From Rhodospirillaceae bacterium (GTDB taxonomy: Bacteria > Pseudomonadota > Alphaproteobacteria > Dongiales > Dongiaceae), in the NCBI GenBank assembly GCA_016712715.1, contig JADJQM010000002.1:992001-1056000 (forward strand): a stretch of 64,000 bases of DNA, given 5' to 3'. Of this stretch, positions 27,042 through 35,611 are shown one piece after another. The notes beneath the pieces were generated by a model, which did no database searches, was not told the origin of the DNA, and saw nothing but the letters and a program-made list of their open reading frames with translations. The position numbers were made by a program, and so were the translations under genes. How positions within the stretch are numbered: the stretch's first letter is position 1; every line of letters starts with the position of its first letter.

Positions 27042-27136
27042 GGCACTATCCTGCGAGGGGCAAGCAAGCGATCGCTGTGATCGGCTCGGTCACGCCTTCC
27101 GAATAGCGCTGCAAAAACTTAACGAACTGATACGCC

Positions 27137-27142
27137 TGTCAA
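27137..27142 (-). promoter_or_regulatory. Possible -35 element upstream of the beta-helix/RTX gene
   Basis: A perfect TTGACA on the minus strand lies about 95 bp upstream of the start at 27041. No convincing -10 hexamer is seen at 16-18 bp, so the assignment is weak. Confidence 0.3.
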
Positions 27143-27178
27143 TCCATAGCTATTTGTAACAGCTCGGTAAAATACCTA

Positions 27179-28858
27179 CTAAGGTTGACGCGCATGGTCA
27201 CGTTCCAAATCACCCTGGTAGTGAACGATCAGCGGCCCCCAAGGCAGGGCAATACGAACATCAAAGTAGAAGAGCCCATCACGCACCTGCTCCGTGGCGT
27301 CGATCCTGGGCGCGAGAAATCCGGGCAAGGGCAGGCCGAGCAGGCGCCAGGACTGGATCTCCATCTCCAGGCCATCGGCATCTCCGCGAAGATGGAAATC
27401 GAATGTCAGCGGCCAGAAAGTTTCTGTGAGGATCGTTTGGCCGTTTTTCACGCGCGACGACAGACGGCTGCTGAAACGATGGCCGGCAAAGTCACGTTGC
27501 CAGATCTCGCCGGTTGGAGCGATGGTGAAGGTGACGGCGACCGGCACGTCTTCCTGCGCAGGTGGAAAGCGAATCATCCACCCCAGCAACCGCGCGACCG
27601 GGTCATCTCCGCGCCGCACCCGTCCGCGACCAGTGACATATGCGTCGGCGACAAAGCTGTGCATTGCCTGGACAGGTTTCGGCATCTGCATAAAGGCGGG
27701 GCCGAGGACACGCGCATACAGCGGCGATGGCAGGTCGGTCCGGCGAATGTCGCTGAACAGATGGAATTGCGCAAAGAGCGGCTCGAAATCCAGCAAGCTC
27801 AGCAAGCCTATGGCGGGACCGGCACCAACCGGGATCTTGCCGGCCGCCAGTTTCTGCACCAGCAGCACCGAGGCGAAACTCGGGACCCATGGGCCATGTC
27901 CGTCCTCGGCAATCAGGGTCCAGATGTATTCGGCAGCGGTTTCCGAAATGTCCGATCCGGTGACGCTGACCGACATCGCGGACCGATCGCTGCCGAGAAA
28001 ACCGGTGAGTTTCTGCAATCGATTGATGAAGGGGGCAAAGGGGCTGAGGCTCTTCAGCAGCCGCCATCGCACCGCGAAACTCAAGAGCCACAGGGTGACA
28101 TTCTGCACGAACAACTCGGCGCCGGCGCGAAAGATGATCCGGCCGGCTTCCGGATAGCGCCGAGGCAGCAGATCCAGGTCCGGCACGTCGCATAACCCCA
28201 CGAGCCGCCGCTTGATCGGCCGACGGCCGCGGACAGAAAAGGACTTTCGGGCCAGGTACTGCCAGCCATAGCCCTCAATCCAAATGCCCATCCGGGGAAT
28301 GCGGATCGGCTGGCCGATATAAGAGAGAATCGCAGCATTGACGCTAGGCCCCGCTGTCGCGCGATTGCTGGCCGAAAGTGCAATGTCGATCGCAGCAACG
28401 TGCGTGAGGTCCGTGGCCAGCCTGTCGACCACCGCCATGCTCAAAGCCGGCACGCTGCTGGCACCGGAAAGAACCGCCACACCGGCTGTCCGGGCGGCGG
28501 AATCAAGCGCGTCGATACCCAGCACGAAGGCGCGGCTGTCGGCCAAGTCGATATAGTGGATGCCATGCCGGATGCAGGCCTCCGGTACGGCATACCGGGT
28601 TGGGCTTGCATCCTGAAACGGCCCAGCCGCGTCGATCACCGCCCAAGGCGCCAGGTGACGCAATTGCCCATCGACATCGCCCTTGCGATCGAACTGGGCA
28701 AAATGGATATCACCGTCAGGGAGAGATTGTATCAGCAGCTGCGCCTTGGCTGCGTCGCGGCCACCGATGATCAGGCGGAACTGCCCAGACTTTGCCAGGA
28801 GTCGCAAGGCCCGGCTGCCGAACGTACCCGACCCGCCGATGATCAGGACGGAGTTCAA
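27179..28858 (-). CDS. Saccharopine dehydrogenase-like NAD(P)-binding protein with DUF4166 C-terminus
   Basis: 559 residues from a TTG at 28858 that overlaps the upstream gene's stop (TTGA), the best-supported start because the Rossmann motif VLIIGGSGTFGSRALRLLA begins four residues later. The N-terminal half resembles saccharopine dehydrogenase/trans-enoyl-reductase type oxidoreductases. The C-terminal part matches DUF4166 (SPLYARVLGPAFMQMPKPVQ, GLGLPLPG-like LLGLPLPGFLAPR). DUF4166 is often fused or next to such reductases and to DCC proteins, as here. Substrate unknown. Confidence 0.85.
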   Translation of the reverse strand: MNSVLIIGGSGTFGSRALRLLAKSGQFRLIIGGRDAAKAQLLIQSLPDGDIHFAQFDRKGDVDGQLRHLAPWAVIDAAGPFQDASPTRYAVPEACIRHGIHYIDLADSRAFVLGIDALDSAARTAGVAVLSGASSVPALSMAVVDRLATDLTHVAAIDIALSASNRATAGPSVNAAILSYIGQPIRIPRMGIWIEGYGWQYLARKSFSVRGRRPIKRRLVGLCDVPDLDLLPRRYPEAGRIIFRAGAELFVQNVTLWLLSFAVRWRLLKSLSPFAPFINRLQKLTGFLGSDRSAMSVSVTGSDISETAAEYIWTLIAEDGHGPWVPSFASVLLVQKLAAGKIPVGAGPAIGLLSLLDFEPLFAQFHLFSDIRRTDLPSPLYARVLGPAFMQMPKPVQAMHSFVADAYVTGRGRVRRGDDPVARLLGWMIRFPPAQEDVPVAVTFTIAPTGEIWQRDFAGHRFSSRLSSRVKNGQTILTETFWPLTFDFHLRGDADGLEMEIQSWRLLGLPLPGFLAPRIDATEQVRDGLFYFDVRIALPWGPLIVHYQGDLERDHARQP

Positions 28859-29304
28859 GCCAGGAACCGATCCGCTTGCGAAGGTTCCGGCACCACGCAC
28901 AGATCGTGGCGGCCGAACCAGCGATAGCGATTGCCGGCGATTCGGTCGTAGCACCAATCGCGCCAGGCCCTGGGCAGGAACCGGAAGATCGCAGCGGCGC
29001 GCCACCACCCGGCAAAGCTGCTGACGATCTCGATGGCCGCCTCGCTGCGCACGAACAATTGGCCCTCCTTGATCAACACGTTGGTTTCCCAATGATCGGT
29101 GGGGAGCCCGTAATGGCGATAGAGGGCTGTCGCAAGGTCGGTTTGTGCCGCGAGGAAACGGTACTGACCGCGCCCGTCATGCCGCAGGACGAAACGCACG
29201 AAGCCCGAGCACAGGGCACACACGCCATCGAAGACGATGAGTGGCCGGTCATCCGGAAATGCCGGGACCGCCTCGTCGGTGCGATAGCTGTAGGCCTCAG
29301 TCAT
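28855..29304 (-). CDS. DCC family (DUF393) thiol-disulfide oxidoreductase-like protein
   Basis: 149 residues. The family hallmark DGVCALCSGFVRFVLRHD carries the CxxC pair, and WRAAAIFRFLPRAWRDWCYDRIAGNRY is the typical C-terminal part. Function is uncertain; a thioredoxin-like redox role is assumed. Translationally coupled to the DUF4166 reductase gene. Confidence 0.88.
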   Translation of the reverse strand: MTEAYSYRTDEAVPAFPDDRPLIVFDGVCALCSGFVRFVLRHDGRGQYRFLAAQTDLATALYRHYGLPTDHWETNVLIKEGQLFVRSEAAIEIVSSFAGWWRAAAIFRFLPRAWRDWCYDRIAGNRYRWFGRHDLCVVPEPSQADRFLA

Positions 29305-29360
29305 GTGCTTGAACCCCGCTGGCTATCCTTCTATCACGGCGGGCGGCGCCGGATCACGCG

Positions 29361-29808
29361 TCACGATCCGCCGCCGCCGAATCCATCCAGAACGGCCCAG
29401 GCGATCACGGCATAGCGCACCGTCTTGCCAATCAGAACCAGTACCAGGAAGGGCAGGAACCGCGCCCGCAGAACGCCGGCCGCGACGGTGATCGGATCGC
29501 CGATGATGGGGACCCAGGACAGGAGCAGGAGGATATCCGTAACGCTGGAAAAGCGCATTTGCCTGATCCAGGCGGCGCCTGCTCACGGGAAACCATTTCC
29601 GGTCCTGCCAATGCAGGAGAAAGCGCCCGAGCAGCCAGTTGGCGACGCCCCCCAGCGTGTTGCCGGCGGTGGCCACCAGCAGCAGCAAAACCCAAGCCTG
29701 CGGGTGTTGCGACAGCAGCGTGGTGAGCACGGCTTCGGAGAAACCGGGCAGGATCGTGGCGGCACCAAAGGCCGCGAGGAACAGGGTGAGATAGGAGAGG
29801 AAGGTCAT
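29361..29808 (-). pseudogene. YqaA family (SNARE-associated/DedA-like) membrane protein, frameshifted as sequenced
   Basis: The N-terminal part MTFLSYLTLFLAAFGAATILP...LLGRFLL and the C-terminal part LLLLSWVPIIGDPITVAAGVLRAR are in different frames. One extra base near 29534-29536 (GGATATCC on either strand) breaks the link; dropping it gives QRYG-ILLLLSWVPIIGDP, the normal YqaA sequence, and one protein of about 148 residues with 3-4 membrane segments. Probably a sequencing error. The family is related to DedA/VTT proteins, some of which move lipids across membranes. ATG at 29808 preferred over 29820. Confidence 0.8.
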
Positions 29809-29880
29809 GGCCAGCGGCACTATAGCCGCGGCAGATACCGGCGAGGAAGATGCGCCACCCCGCCGGTTCGGTCGTGGTTA

Positions 29881-30240
29881 TCAGAAATTGTTGGGGTTGC
29901 CCGGCAGGATGGTGCCGCTGCCGCCGGACTTGCCGTCCTTCCACCATTTCACCTGGTCGCCGGTGATCTCTACGGCCCAGCAATCCTTCGGGCTGCCGTC
30001 ATAGAGGAAGCACATCGTGTCTCCTTCGACAGTCCACTTGGCCGCGTAATCCTTGCCCTTGATGACGCCGTCGGCCTGATAGAACTCCGCATAGGGGCCG
30101 CTCGCATCCATGTTGCCCTGTATGCTGTTGCCGCTGACGGCTGCCTTTATGGCATCGCCGGTGGTCGGGGCCGCCAGCGCGGTACCCAGGCTGAGCAGCG
30201 TGATGCCGCCGGCGAGGAAGATCTTCCGCAATATTGTCAT
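29881..30240 (-). CDS. Small exported protein of unknown function
   Basis: 119 residues with a clear signal peptide (KIFLAGGITLLSLGTALAAP). The mature part of about 95 residues has two Cys (MCFLYDGSPKDCWAV) likely to form a disulfide, and ends in GTILPGNPNNF. Family not recognised. Probably periplasmic. Confidence 0.75.
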   Translation of the reverse strand: MTILRKIFLAGGITLLSLGTALAAPTTGDAIKAAVSGNSIQGNMDASGPYAEFYQADGVIKGKDYAAKWTVEGDTMCFLYDGSPKDCWAVEITGDQVKWWKDGKSGGSGTILPGNPNNF

Positions 30241-30309
30241 GTGTCGTCTCTCCCAGATTTGAACTTGGCCGATCGTCTACGGTCGCGAGGGCCGATTGGA
30301 TGTGTGGCC

Positions 30310-31863
30310 CTAGCGGAACAACAAGGCAGCGACCAGCACGATGACCAGCAGCCACAGCCACCAATTGGATCCCTGGCGATTGATGACCCGCAACGCTTCC
30401 GGGTCCAGTTTCAGACCGCCATCGGCGAGATGGCTCACCAGCCGGTCGACGGTCTTCAGCACGCCCGGACCACGTTCGACCACGTCGAGGAAATCGGCGA
30501 TACCCTGTTCGATGCGCGCCTTGGGCCCGCGATTTTCAATCATCCACTGCTCGATGAGCGGGCGCGCCAGGGTCCAGATGTTGAGCGTCGGGTTCAACTG
30601 GCGCGAGACACCTTCCGCCATCAGCATGTTCTTCTGCAGCAGCAGCAATTGCGGCTGCACTTCCATGTCGAAGGTCTCGGCGATGGCGAAAAGCTGGCCC
30701 AGCATGCGGGCAAAGCTGATCTCATGCAGCGGCCGGCCCTGAATGGGTTCGCCGATCGAGCGCAGGGCGAGGGCGAATTCGTCGATCGACTGCGTCTGCG
30801 GCAGGTAGCCCGCTTCGATATGCATCTTGGCCACACGCACATAATCGCGTTCCAGGAAGCCCAGCAGCATGTCGGCCAGATAGAAACGGGTCTTCTTCTC
30901 CAACCGCCCCATGATGCCGAAATCGACCACCTGGATGGCGCCGTCAAAGCCCACGGTCATGTTGCCGGGATGCTGGTCGCCATGGAAGTCACCGTCGCGG
31001 AAAGCCTGGTTGAAGAAGATATTGGCGGCCTTGGTCAGCACGTCGTCGACATCAAGCCCGGCCGCGCGCATGGCGGCGCCGTCATCCATGGGAATGCCGG
31101 TCATGCGTTCCTGCGTCATGACGCGCCTGGCGGTGCGCGCCCAATCAATCGCCGGCACGCGGTAGCTGGGGTCACCCTCGAAATTGTCGCGCAATTCCGA
31201 GGCGGAGGCTGCTTCCAGGCGCAGGTCCATTTCGATATGCACGGTCGCCGCGAACGTCTTCACCACCTCGACCGGTTTCAGACGACGCAGTTTCGGCTGG
31301 GTGCGTTCGATGATTTCCGCCACCCACAGCAGCAGGTCGATATCCGCCTGGAACGCTTCTTCAATGCCCGGCCGCAGCACCTTGACGGCGACGGGATGGC
31401 CATCGGGCGCATCAAGCGAGGGCGTCGTGACCGCAAAATGGACCTGGCTGATCGAGGCGGCGGAGACCGGCTCATCATCGAAGCTCGTAAAGCGGTCGGC
31501 CAGCGGCGCGCCCAGCTCAGCCTCGATCCGGCTCTTGGCGGCAAAGGAGCTGAAGGCCGGCAGCTGATCCTGCAGCTTGGCCAGGTCGGACGCCACCTGT
31601 TCGCCCAGGAGATCGGATCGGGTGGAGAGAACCTGACCCAGTTTGATGAAGGCCGGGCCGAGCTCGGCAAGGGCTGCGGCAAGGCGCTCGCCTGGGCGCT
31701 GGCCGGCTACCTCGCCGCCGAACAGGATGCGGGCGAAGAACAGCAAGACGGGGGCGAGGCCGGCATTCGACAATGCCGCCTCGAAGGGCGCCAGGGCACC
31801 GTGACGCGCAAAGACACGGGCGATGACGAACAGGCGATAGAGCGAGCGAAGAGTGCGGATCAT
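30310..31863 (-). CDS. ubiB: Ubiquinone biosynthesis protein UbiB (ADCK/ABC1 kinase-like)
   Basis: 517 residues. An atypical protein-kinase-like ATPase required for ubiquinone synthesis. Signature GPAFIKLGQVLSTRSDLL (KxGQ motif), the nucleotide-binding region HPVAVKVLRPGI, and FHGDQHPGNMTV are visible, with two C-terminal membrane segments (NWWLWLLVIVLVAALLF). Starts one base after the ubiE stop, same strand. Confidence 0.94.
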   Translation of the reverse strand: MIRTLRSLYRLFVIARVFARHGALAPFEAALSNAGLAPVLLFFARILFGGEVAGQRPGERLAAALAELGPAFIKLGQVLSTRSDLLGEQVASDLAKLQDQLPAFSSFAAKSRIEAELGAPLADRFTSFDDEPVSAASISQVHFAVTTPSLDAPDGHPVAVKVLRPGIEEAFQADIDLLLWVAEIIERTQPKLRRLKPVEVVKTFAATVHIEMDLRLEAASASELRDNFEGDPSYRVPAIDWARTARRVMTQERMTGIPMDDGAAMRAAGLDVDDVLTKAANIFFNQAFRDGDFHGDQHPGNMTVGFDGAIQVVDFGIMGRLEKKTRFYLADMLLGFLERDYVRVAKMHIEAGYLPQTQSIDEFALALRSIGEPIQGRPLHEISFARMLGQLFAIAETFDMEVQPQLLLLQKNMLMAEGVSRQLNPTLNIWTLARPLIEQWMIENRGPKARIEQGIADFLDVVERGPGVLKTVDRLVSHLADGGLKLDPEALRVINRQGSNWWLWLLVIVLVAALLFR

Positions 31864-32640
31864 CTAGACTCGCCAGCCGGAATGGAGGGCCGCGATGCCG
31901 CCCGTGAGGTTGCGATAGGTAACGTTGCGGAAACCGGCGGCACTCATCATGCCGGCCAGATTGTCCTGGGTCGGGAATTTGCGGATCGATTCCACCAGAT
32001 ACTGGTAGGAATCGCGGTCGCCCGCGACCTGCTGCCCCAACCATGGCAGGACCTTGAAGGAATAGACGTCATAAAGCTTGGCCAGCGCCGGCAATCCCAC
32101 ATGGCTGAACTCCAGGCACAGGAAACGACCGCCGGGCCGCAGGGTCCGATAGGCTTCCTCCAGCGCCCGCTGCTGACGACCTACATTCCGCAGGCCAAAG
32201 GCGATCGTGTAGCTGTCGAAGCGCATCTCCTCGAAGGGCAGGTCCTCGGCATTGCCGCTGACCCAGTCGAGCCCGCTGAGGATGCCCTTGTCGATGGCCC
32301 GGTCGCGGCCGACCTCCAGCATGGCGGGGGTGAGGTCGCACACGGTCACATGGGCACTGGGTTGCCGTTCCAGGATACGAAAGGCGATGTCGCCGGTGCC
32401 GCCGGCCACATCGAGGCTGTTCCAGCCCGGCCTTGGATTCAGCCAATCCAGCATGGCCGATTTCCACAGGCGGTGGATGCCCCCCGACATGAGGTCATTC
32501 ATGAGGTCGTATTTGCCGGCGACCGACGAGAACACGCCCTGGACCAGGGCGGCCTTCTGCCCGGGCTCAATGCGGCGGAAGCCGAACCAGGTACTGTCCT
32601 GGCCGTCGGTATCTGGATCGTGTGCGTTTTCGACCGGCAT
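31864..32640 (-). CDS. ubiE: Demethylmenaquinone/2-methoxy-6-polyprenyl-1,4-benzoquinol methylase
   Basis: 258 residues. SAM-dependent C-methyltransferase of ubiquinone synthesis. Motif I LDVAGGTGDIAFRI and the UbiE signatures YDLMNDLMSGGIHRLWK and FLCLEFSHVG are present. Divergent to mutM and directly followed by ubiB, the usual alphaproteobacterial order. Confidence 0.95.
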   Translation of the reverse strand: MPVENAHDPDTDGQDSTWFGFRRIEPGQKAALVQGVFSSVAGKYDLMNDLMSGGIHRLWKSAMLDWLNPRPGWNSLDVAGGTGDIAFRILERQPSAHVTVCDLTPAMLEVGRDRAIDKGILSGLDWVSGNAEDLPFEEMRFDSYTIAFGLRNVGRQQRALEEAYRTLRPGGRFLCLEFSHVGLPALAKLYDVYSFKVLPWLGQQVAGDRDSYQYLVESIRKFPTQDNLAGMMSAAGFRNVTYRNLTGGIAALHSGWRV

Positions 32641-32747
32641 GTTTCTTTCCCGTTTGGCCGGGACTTTAGCCGCTGCCGCTGCCGGATACCAGTCTTTGAG
32701 ATCAATAACTTGACGAGGAGCAGTCGCCCCAGTACCGCTAGCAAATC

Positions 32748-33572
32748 ATGCCTGAATTACCCGAAGTCGAGACGGTTTGTCGCGGCCTGGCGCTGAAGCT
32801 CCTGGGCCGGCGCTTTGCAGCCGTGGAACAGCGTCGGCCCAATCTGCGCTTTCCCTTCCCGCCGGATTTCGCAGCGCGCCTCACCGGCCGGCGGATCGAC
32901 ACCATCCGGCGGCGGGCCAAATACATCGTCATCGAGCTCGATGACGGGATGGTCCTGCTGGTCCATCTCGGCATGTCCGGCTCGATGGTGGTCAATGAAA
33001 AGCGGCCCCTGCTGCTCGACCGGCATGACCATGTCGTGTTCGACATCGACAACGGCACCTGCGTCCGCTTCAACGATGCGCGCCGGTTCGGCCTCATGGA
33101 TCTCGTCAGCGCCGCGGAACTGGGCCATCACAAACTCATCCGCGGGCTGGGGCTGGAACCGCTTTCGCCGGAATTCGACGGACCCGCCCTCGCGGCCATG
33201 CTCAAGGGTCGCAAGACGTCAGTGAAGCTTGCCATCATGGACCAGCGCCTGGTGGTGGGTGTGGGCAATATCTATGCGTCCGAAGCCCTGTTCCGCGCCG
33301 GGATCAGTCCGAAGCGCCTGGCCGGCACCATCCAGGGTGAGCGTGCGGTGAAACTCGCGGCCGCCATCAAGACCGTGTTGAAGGAGGCGATCAAAGCCGG
33401 CGGCTCCTCCTTGCGGGACTATGTCCAGGCGAATGGCGAGCTCGGCTATTTCCAGCATCGCTGGAAAGTCTATGACCGCGACGGCGAACCGTGCCGCCAC
33501 TGCGGCGGGTTGATCAAGAAGATCACCCAGGGTGCCAGGTCGACCTTCTATTGCCCGAAAGACCAGCGCTAG
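32748..33572 (+). CDS. mutM: Formamidopyrimidine-DNA glycosylase (Fpg), fourth zinc ligand replaced
   Basis: 274 residues. Removes 8-oxoguanine and formamidopyrimidines from DNA with associated AP-lyase activity. The N-terminal MPELPEVET supplies the catalytic Pro (P2 once Met is removed) and Glu. The C-terminal zinc finger shows C249, C252 and C269, but the position of the fourth Cys is D272 (FYCPKDQR where FYCxxCQ is usual). The rest of the finger is intact, so zinc binding may be altered or an error is present at 33563-33565. Confidence 0.94.
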   Translation: MPELPEVETVCRGLALKLLGRRFAAVEQRRPNLRFPFPPDFAARLTGRRIDTIRRRAKYIVIELDDGMVLLVHLGMSGSMVVNEKRPLLLDRHDHVVFDIDNGTCVRFNDARRFGLMDLVSAAELGHHKLIRGLGLEPLSPEFDGPALAAMLKGRKTSVKLAIMDQRLVVGVGNIYASEALFRAGISPKRLAGTIQGERAVKLAAAIKTVLKEAIKAGGSSLRDYVQANGELGYFQHRWKVYDRDGEPCRHCGGLIKKITQGARSTFYCPKDQR

Positions 33573-33599
33573 CGCCCGGCCCTCGGCCCGTCGCCCCAT

Positions 33600-33692
33600 G
33601 ACATATCCGCGTCGTTCCGATGACGACCCCATGAAAACATTTGCAAATTCGCCTTGGCGCAGGCGGCGTCATCATCCTGCAACGGATATGTC
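33600..33692. repeat. 10-bp inverted repeat upstream of the LpxH-like gene
   Basis: GACATATCCG at 33600-33609 and CGGATATGTC at 33683-33692 are perfect inverse complements, 73 bp apart, in the 170-bp gap between mutM and the phosphatase gene. It could be a pair of operator half-sites or chance. Confidence 0.35.
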
Positions 33693-33742
33693 GTTAAGAG
33701 CGGGGCCAGTTAGAAGCAGCCCTGCGAGTCGAAACGACTGAC

Positions 33743-34569
33743 ATGAACGCGATGTCCCAGATAGCGAATGACACAGTGCGTTACCGGGCGATCTTCATCT
33801 CCGACGTGCATCTCGGCACGCGCGGCTGCAAGGCCAGTACCTCCTGGACTTCCTCAAGCATAACGAGGCCGACTACGTCTACCTGGTCGGCGACATCATC
33901 GATTGCTGGCGGCTGTCCAAGGGTTGGTTCTGGCCGCAAAGCCATAATGATGTGGTGCAGAAGCTGCTACGCAAGGCCCGCAAGGGCACACAGGTGATTT
34001 ATGTGCCGGGCAATCATGACGAGCCCTTGCGCGACTATGACGATCACGCCTTTGGCGATGTGCAGGTGATGAACGAGGCGGTGCATGTTACCGCCGACGG
34101 CAAGCGCCTTCTCATCATTCATGGCGATGCTTTCGACGGCATCATGCGCTATGCGCCGTGGCTGGCGCGGCTCGGCGACTCCGCCTACACCTTGGCGCTG
34201 GCGCTCAATCAATGGTTCAATCGCGCCCGCCATGTCATGGGCTATCCCTATTGGTCGCTCTCCGCCTACCTGAAGTCGCGCGTCAAGGATGCGGTAAAAT
34301 TCATCGGTGATTTCGAACACACGGTCGCGGCCGAGGCCAAGCGGCGTGGCTTCGACGGCGTGGTGTGCGGTCATATCCATCAGGCGGCACTGAAGGAAAT
34401 CGATGGTATTACCTACGCCAATGACGGCGACTGGGTGGAGAGCTGCACGGCCCTGGTCGAGCATCGCGACGGCAGATTGGAGATTGTCGAATGGGCGGCC
34501 AACCGGCAGTTGTCGATGCTGACGCCGACCATCGTGCCGGCGGTGCCGGCCAAAATGGCCTTGAAGTGA
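33743..34569 (+). pseudogene. UDP-2,3-diacylglucosamine diphosphatase-like metallophosphoesterase, frameshifted as sequenced
   Basis: A calcineurin-like phosphoesterase of the LpxH-related group. The first part reads YRAIFISDVHLGTRGCKA (metal-binding D and H). Then a missing C at 33834-33836 (ggccagtac where ggcccagtac keeps frame) shifts the frame. In the other frame the protein continues QYLLDFLKHNEADYVYLVGD, then VYVPGNHDE-type (YVPGNHDEP) and VCGHIHQA motifs to 34569. Restoring one base gives one 275-residue protein of normal length. Start uncertain (33743 or 33752). Followed with a GTGA overlap by a glycosyltransferase gene, a conserved alphaproteobacterial pair. Confidence 0.82.
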
Positions 34570-35606
34570 TATCCTCGCTCAACATCGTGATCGTCACCGA
34601 TGCCTGGGCGCCACAGGTCAATGGCGTGGTGCGCACGATCGGCCGCACCATCGATGAGCTGCAGCAGGCGGGGCATCGCCCGACCATTATATCCCCGCAA
34701 TCATTCCGCTCGGTGGCGTGCCCGACCTACCCCGAGATCCGCCTCGCTTTGTTTCCTTATCGCCGCATGGCGGCAAGGCTCGACGCCTTGGCGCCCAATG
34801 CCATTCACATCGCGACCGAAGGACCGCTCGGCCTGGCGGCGCGGCGCTATTGTCTGCGCCGTGGAATGCCGTTCACAACGGCTTATCACACGCGCTTTCC
34901 CGAATATGTCGCGGCTCGCTTCGGCTTGCCCTTGCGGCTGACCTATGCCTGGCTTCGTCGATTTCATGGGGCTGCGCAGGCGACTATGGTGGCGACCCCG
35001 TCGATCGAGGCCGACCTGCGCAGCCGAGGCTTCCAGCGCATCAAGCGTTGGTCGCGCGGTGTCGATACAAGATTGTTCCGGCCGCGTCCGCTCGCCAATG
35101 AAGCGCCGCCGCTTGTTGACCTGCCGCGGCCGATCCATCTCTATGTTGGGCGACTCGCGATCGAGAAGAATGTCGAGGCCTTCCTGACACTCGATCTGCC
35201 CGGCAGCCAGGTCGTGATCGGCGACGGTCCGCAACATGCCGAACTCAAGAATCGCTTCCCGAAGGCAGTCTTCCTTAGCCAGAAGGTGGGCGAGGATCTG
35301 GCTCAGCTCTATGCTGCGGCCGATGTCTTCGTCTTCCCCAGCCTCACGGATACGTTCGGCTTGGTGATCCTGGAAGCGCTGGCCAGCGGTGTCCCGGTCG
35401 CGGCCTTTCCGGTCGCCGGGCCAAGGGACATCCTGCGCGAAGGTATCTCGGGCGCTCTCGACCTGGATTTGGGCCGGGCCATCAAGCGCGCACTCAGCAT
35501 TCCGCGCGCGCATTGCCGGGCCGAGGCCGAGCGCTTCTCCTGGCGGGCTGCGACGGGGCAGTTTCTGGCCAATCTCGTCCTGGTGCCGGCGCGGCTCTTT
35601 GGTTGA
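34566..35606 (+). CDS. Glycosyltransferase family 4 protein
   Basis: 346 residues from the GTG at 34566 that overlaps the previous stop. GT-B fold: N-terminal VTDAWAPQVNGVVRTIGRTI and C-terminal GT4 sugar-nucleotide motif (FPSLTDTFGLVILEALASG with the E-x7-E pattern). Similar to mannosyl/glucosyl transferases acting on membrane lipids. The partner phosphatase gene suggests lipid or LPS-related work; donor and acceptor unknown. Confidence 0.88.
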   Translation: MISSLNIVIVTDAWAPQVNGVVRTIGRTIDELQQAGHRPTIISPQSFRSVACPTYPEIRLALFPYRRMAARLDALAPNAIHIATEGPLGLAARRYCLRRGMPFTTAYHTRFPEYVAARFGLPLRLTYAWLRRFHGAAQATMVATPSIEADLRSRGFQRIKRWSRGVDTRLFRPRPLANEAPPLVDLPRPIHLYVGRLAIEKNVEAFLTLDLPGSQVVIGDGPQHAELKNRFPKAVFLSQKVGEDLAQLYAAADVFVFPSLTDTFGLVILEALASGVPVAAFPVAGPRDILREGISGALDLDLGRAIKRALSIPRAHCRAEAERFSWRAATGQFLANLVLVPARLFG

Positions 35607-35611
35607 TCGAA

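Noticed and set aside
29361..29558. A separate 65-residue membrane protein
   Set aside because: It is the C-terminal half of YqaA displaced by one inserted base, not an independent gene.
29425..32796. A very long open frame on the plus strand opposite yqaA, ubiB and ubiE
   Set aside because: It runs antisense to three well-recognised genes and its composition (Gln/His/Arg/Gly-rich) has no family signatures; GC-rich codon bias on the other strand explains its length.
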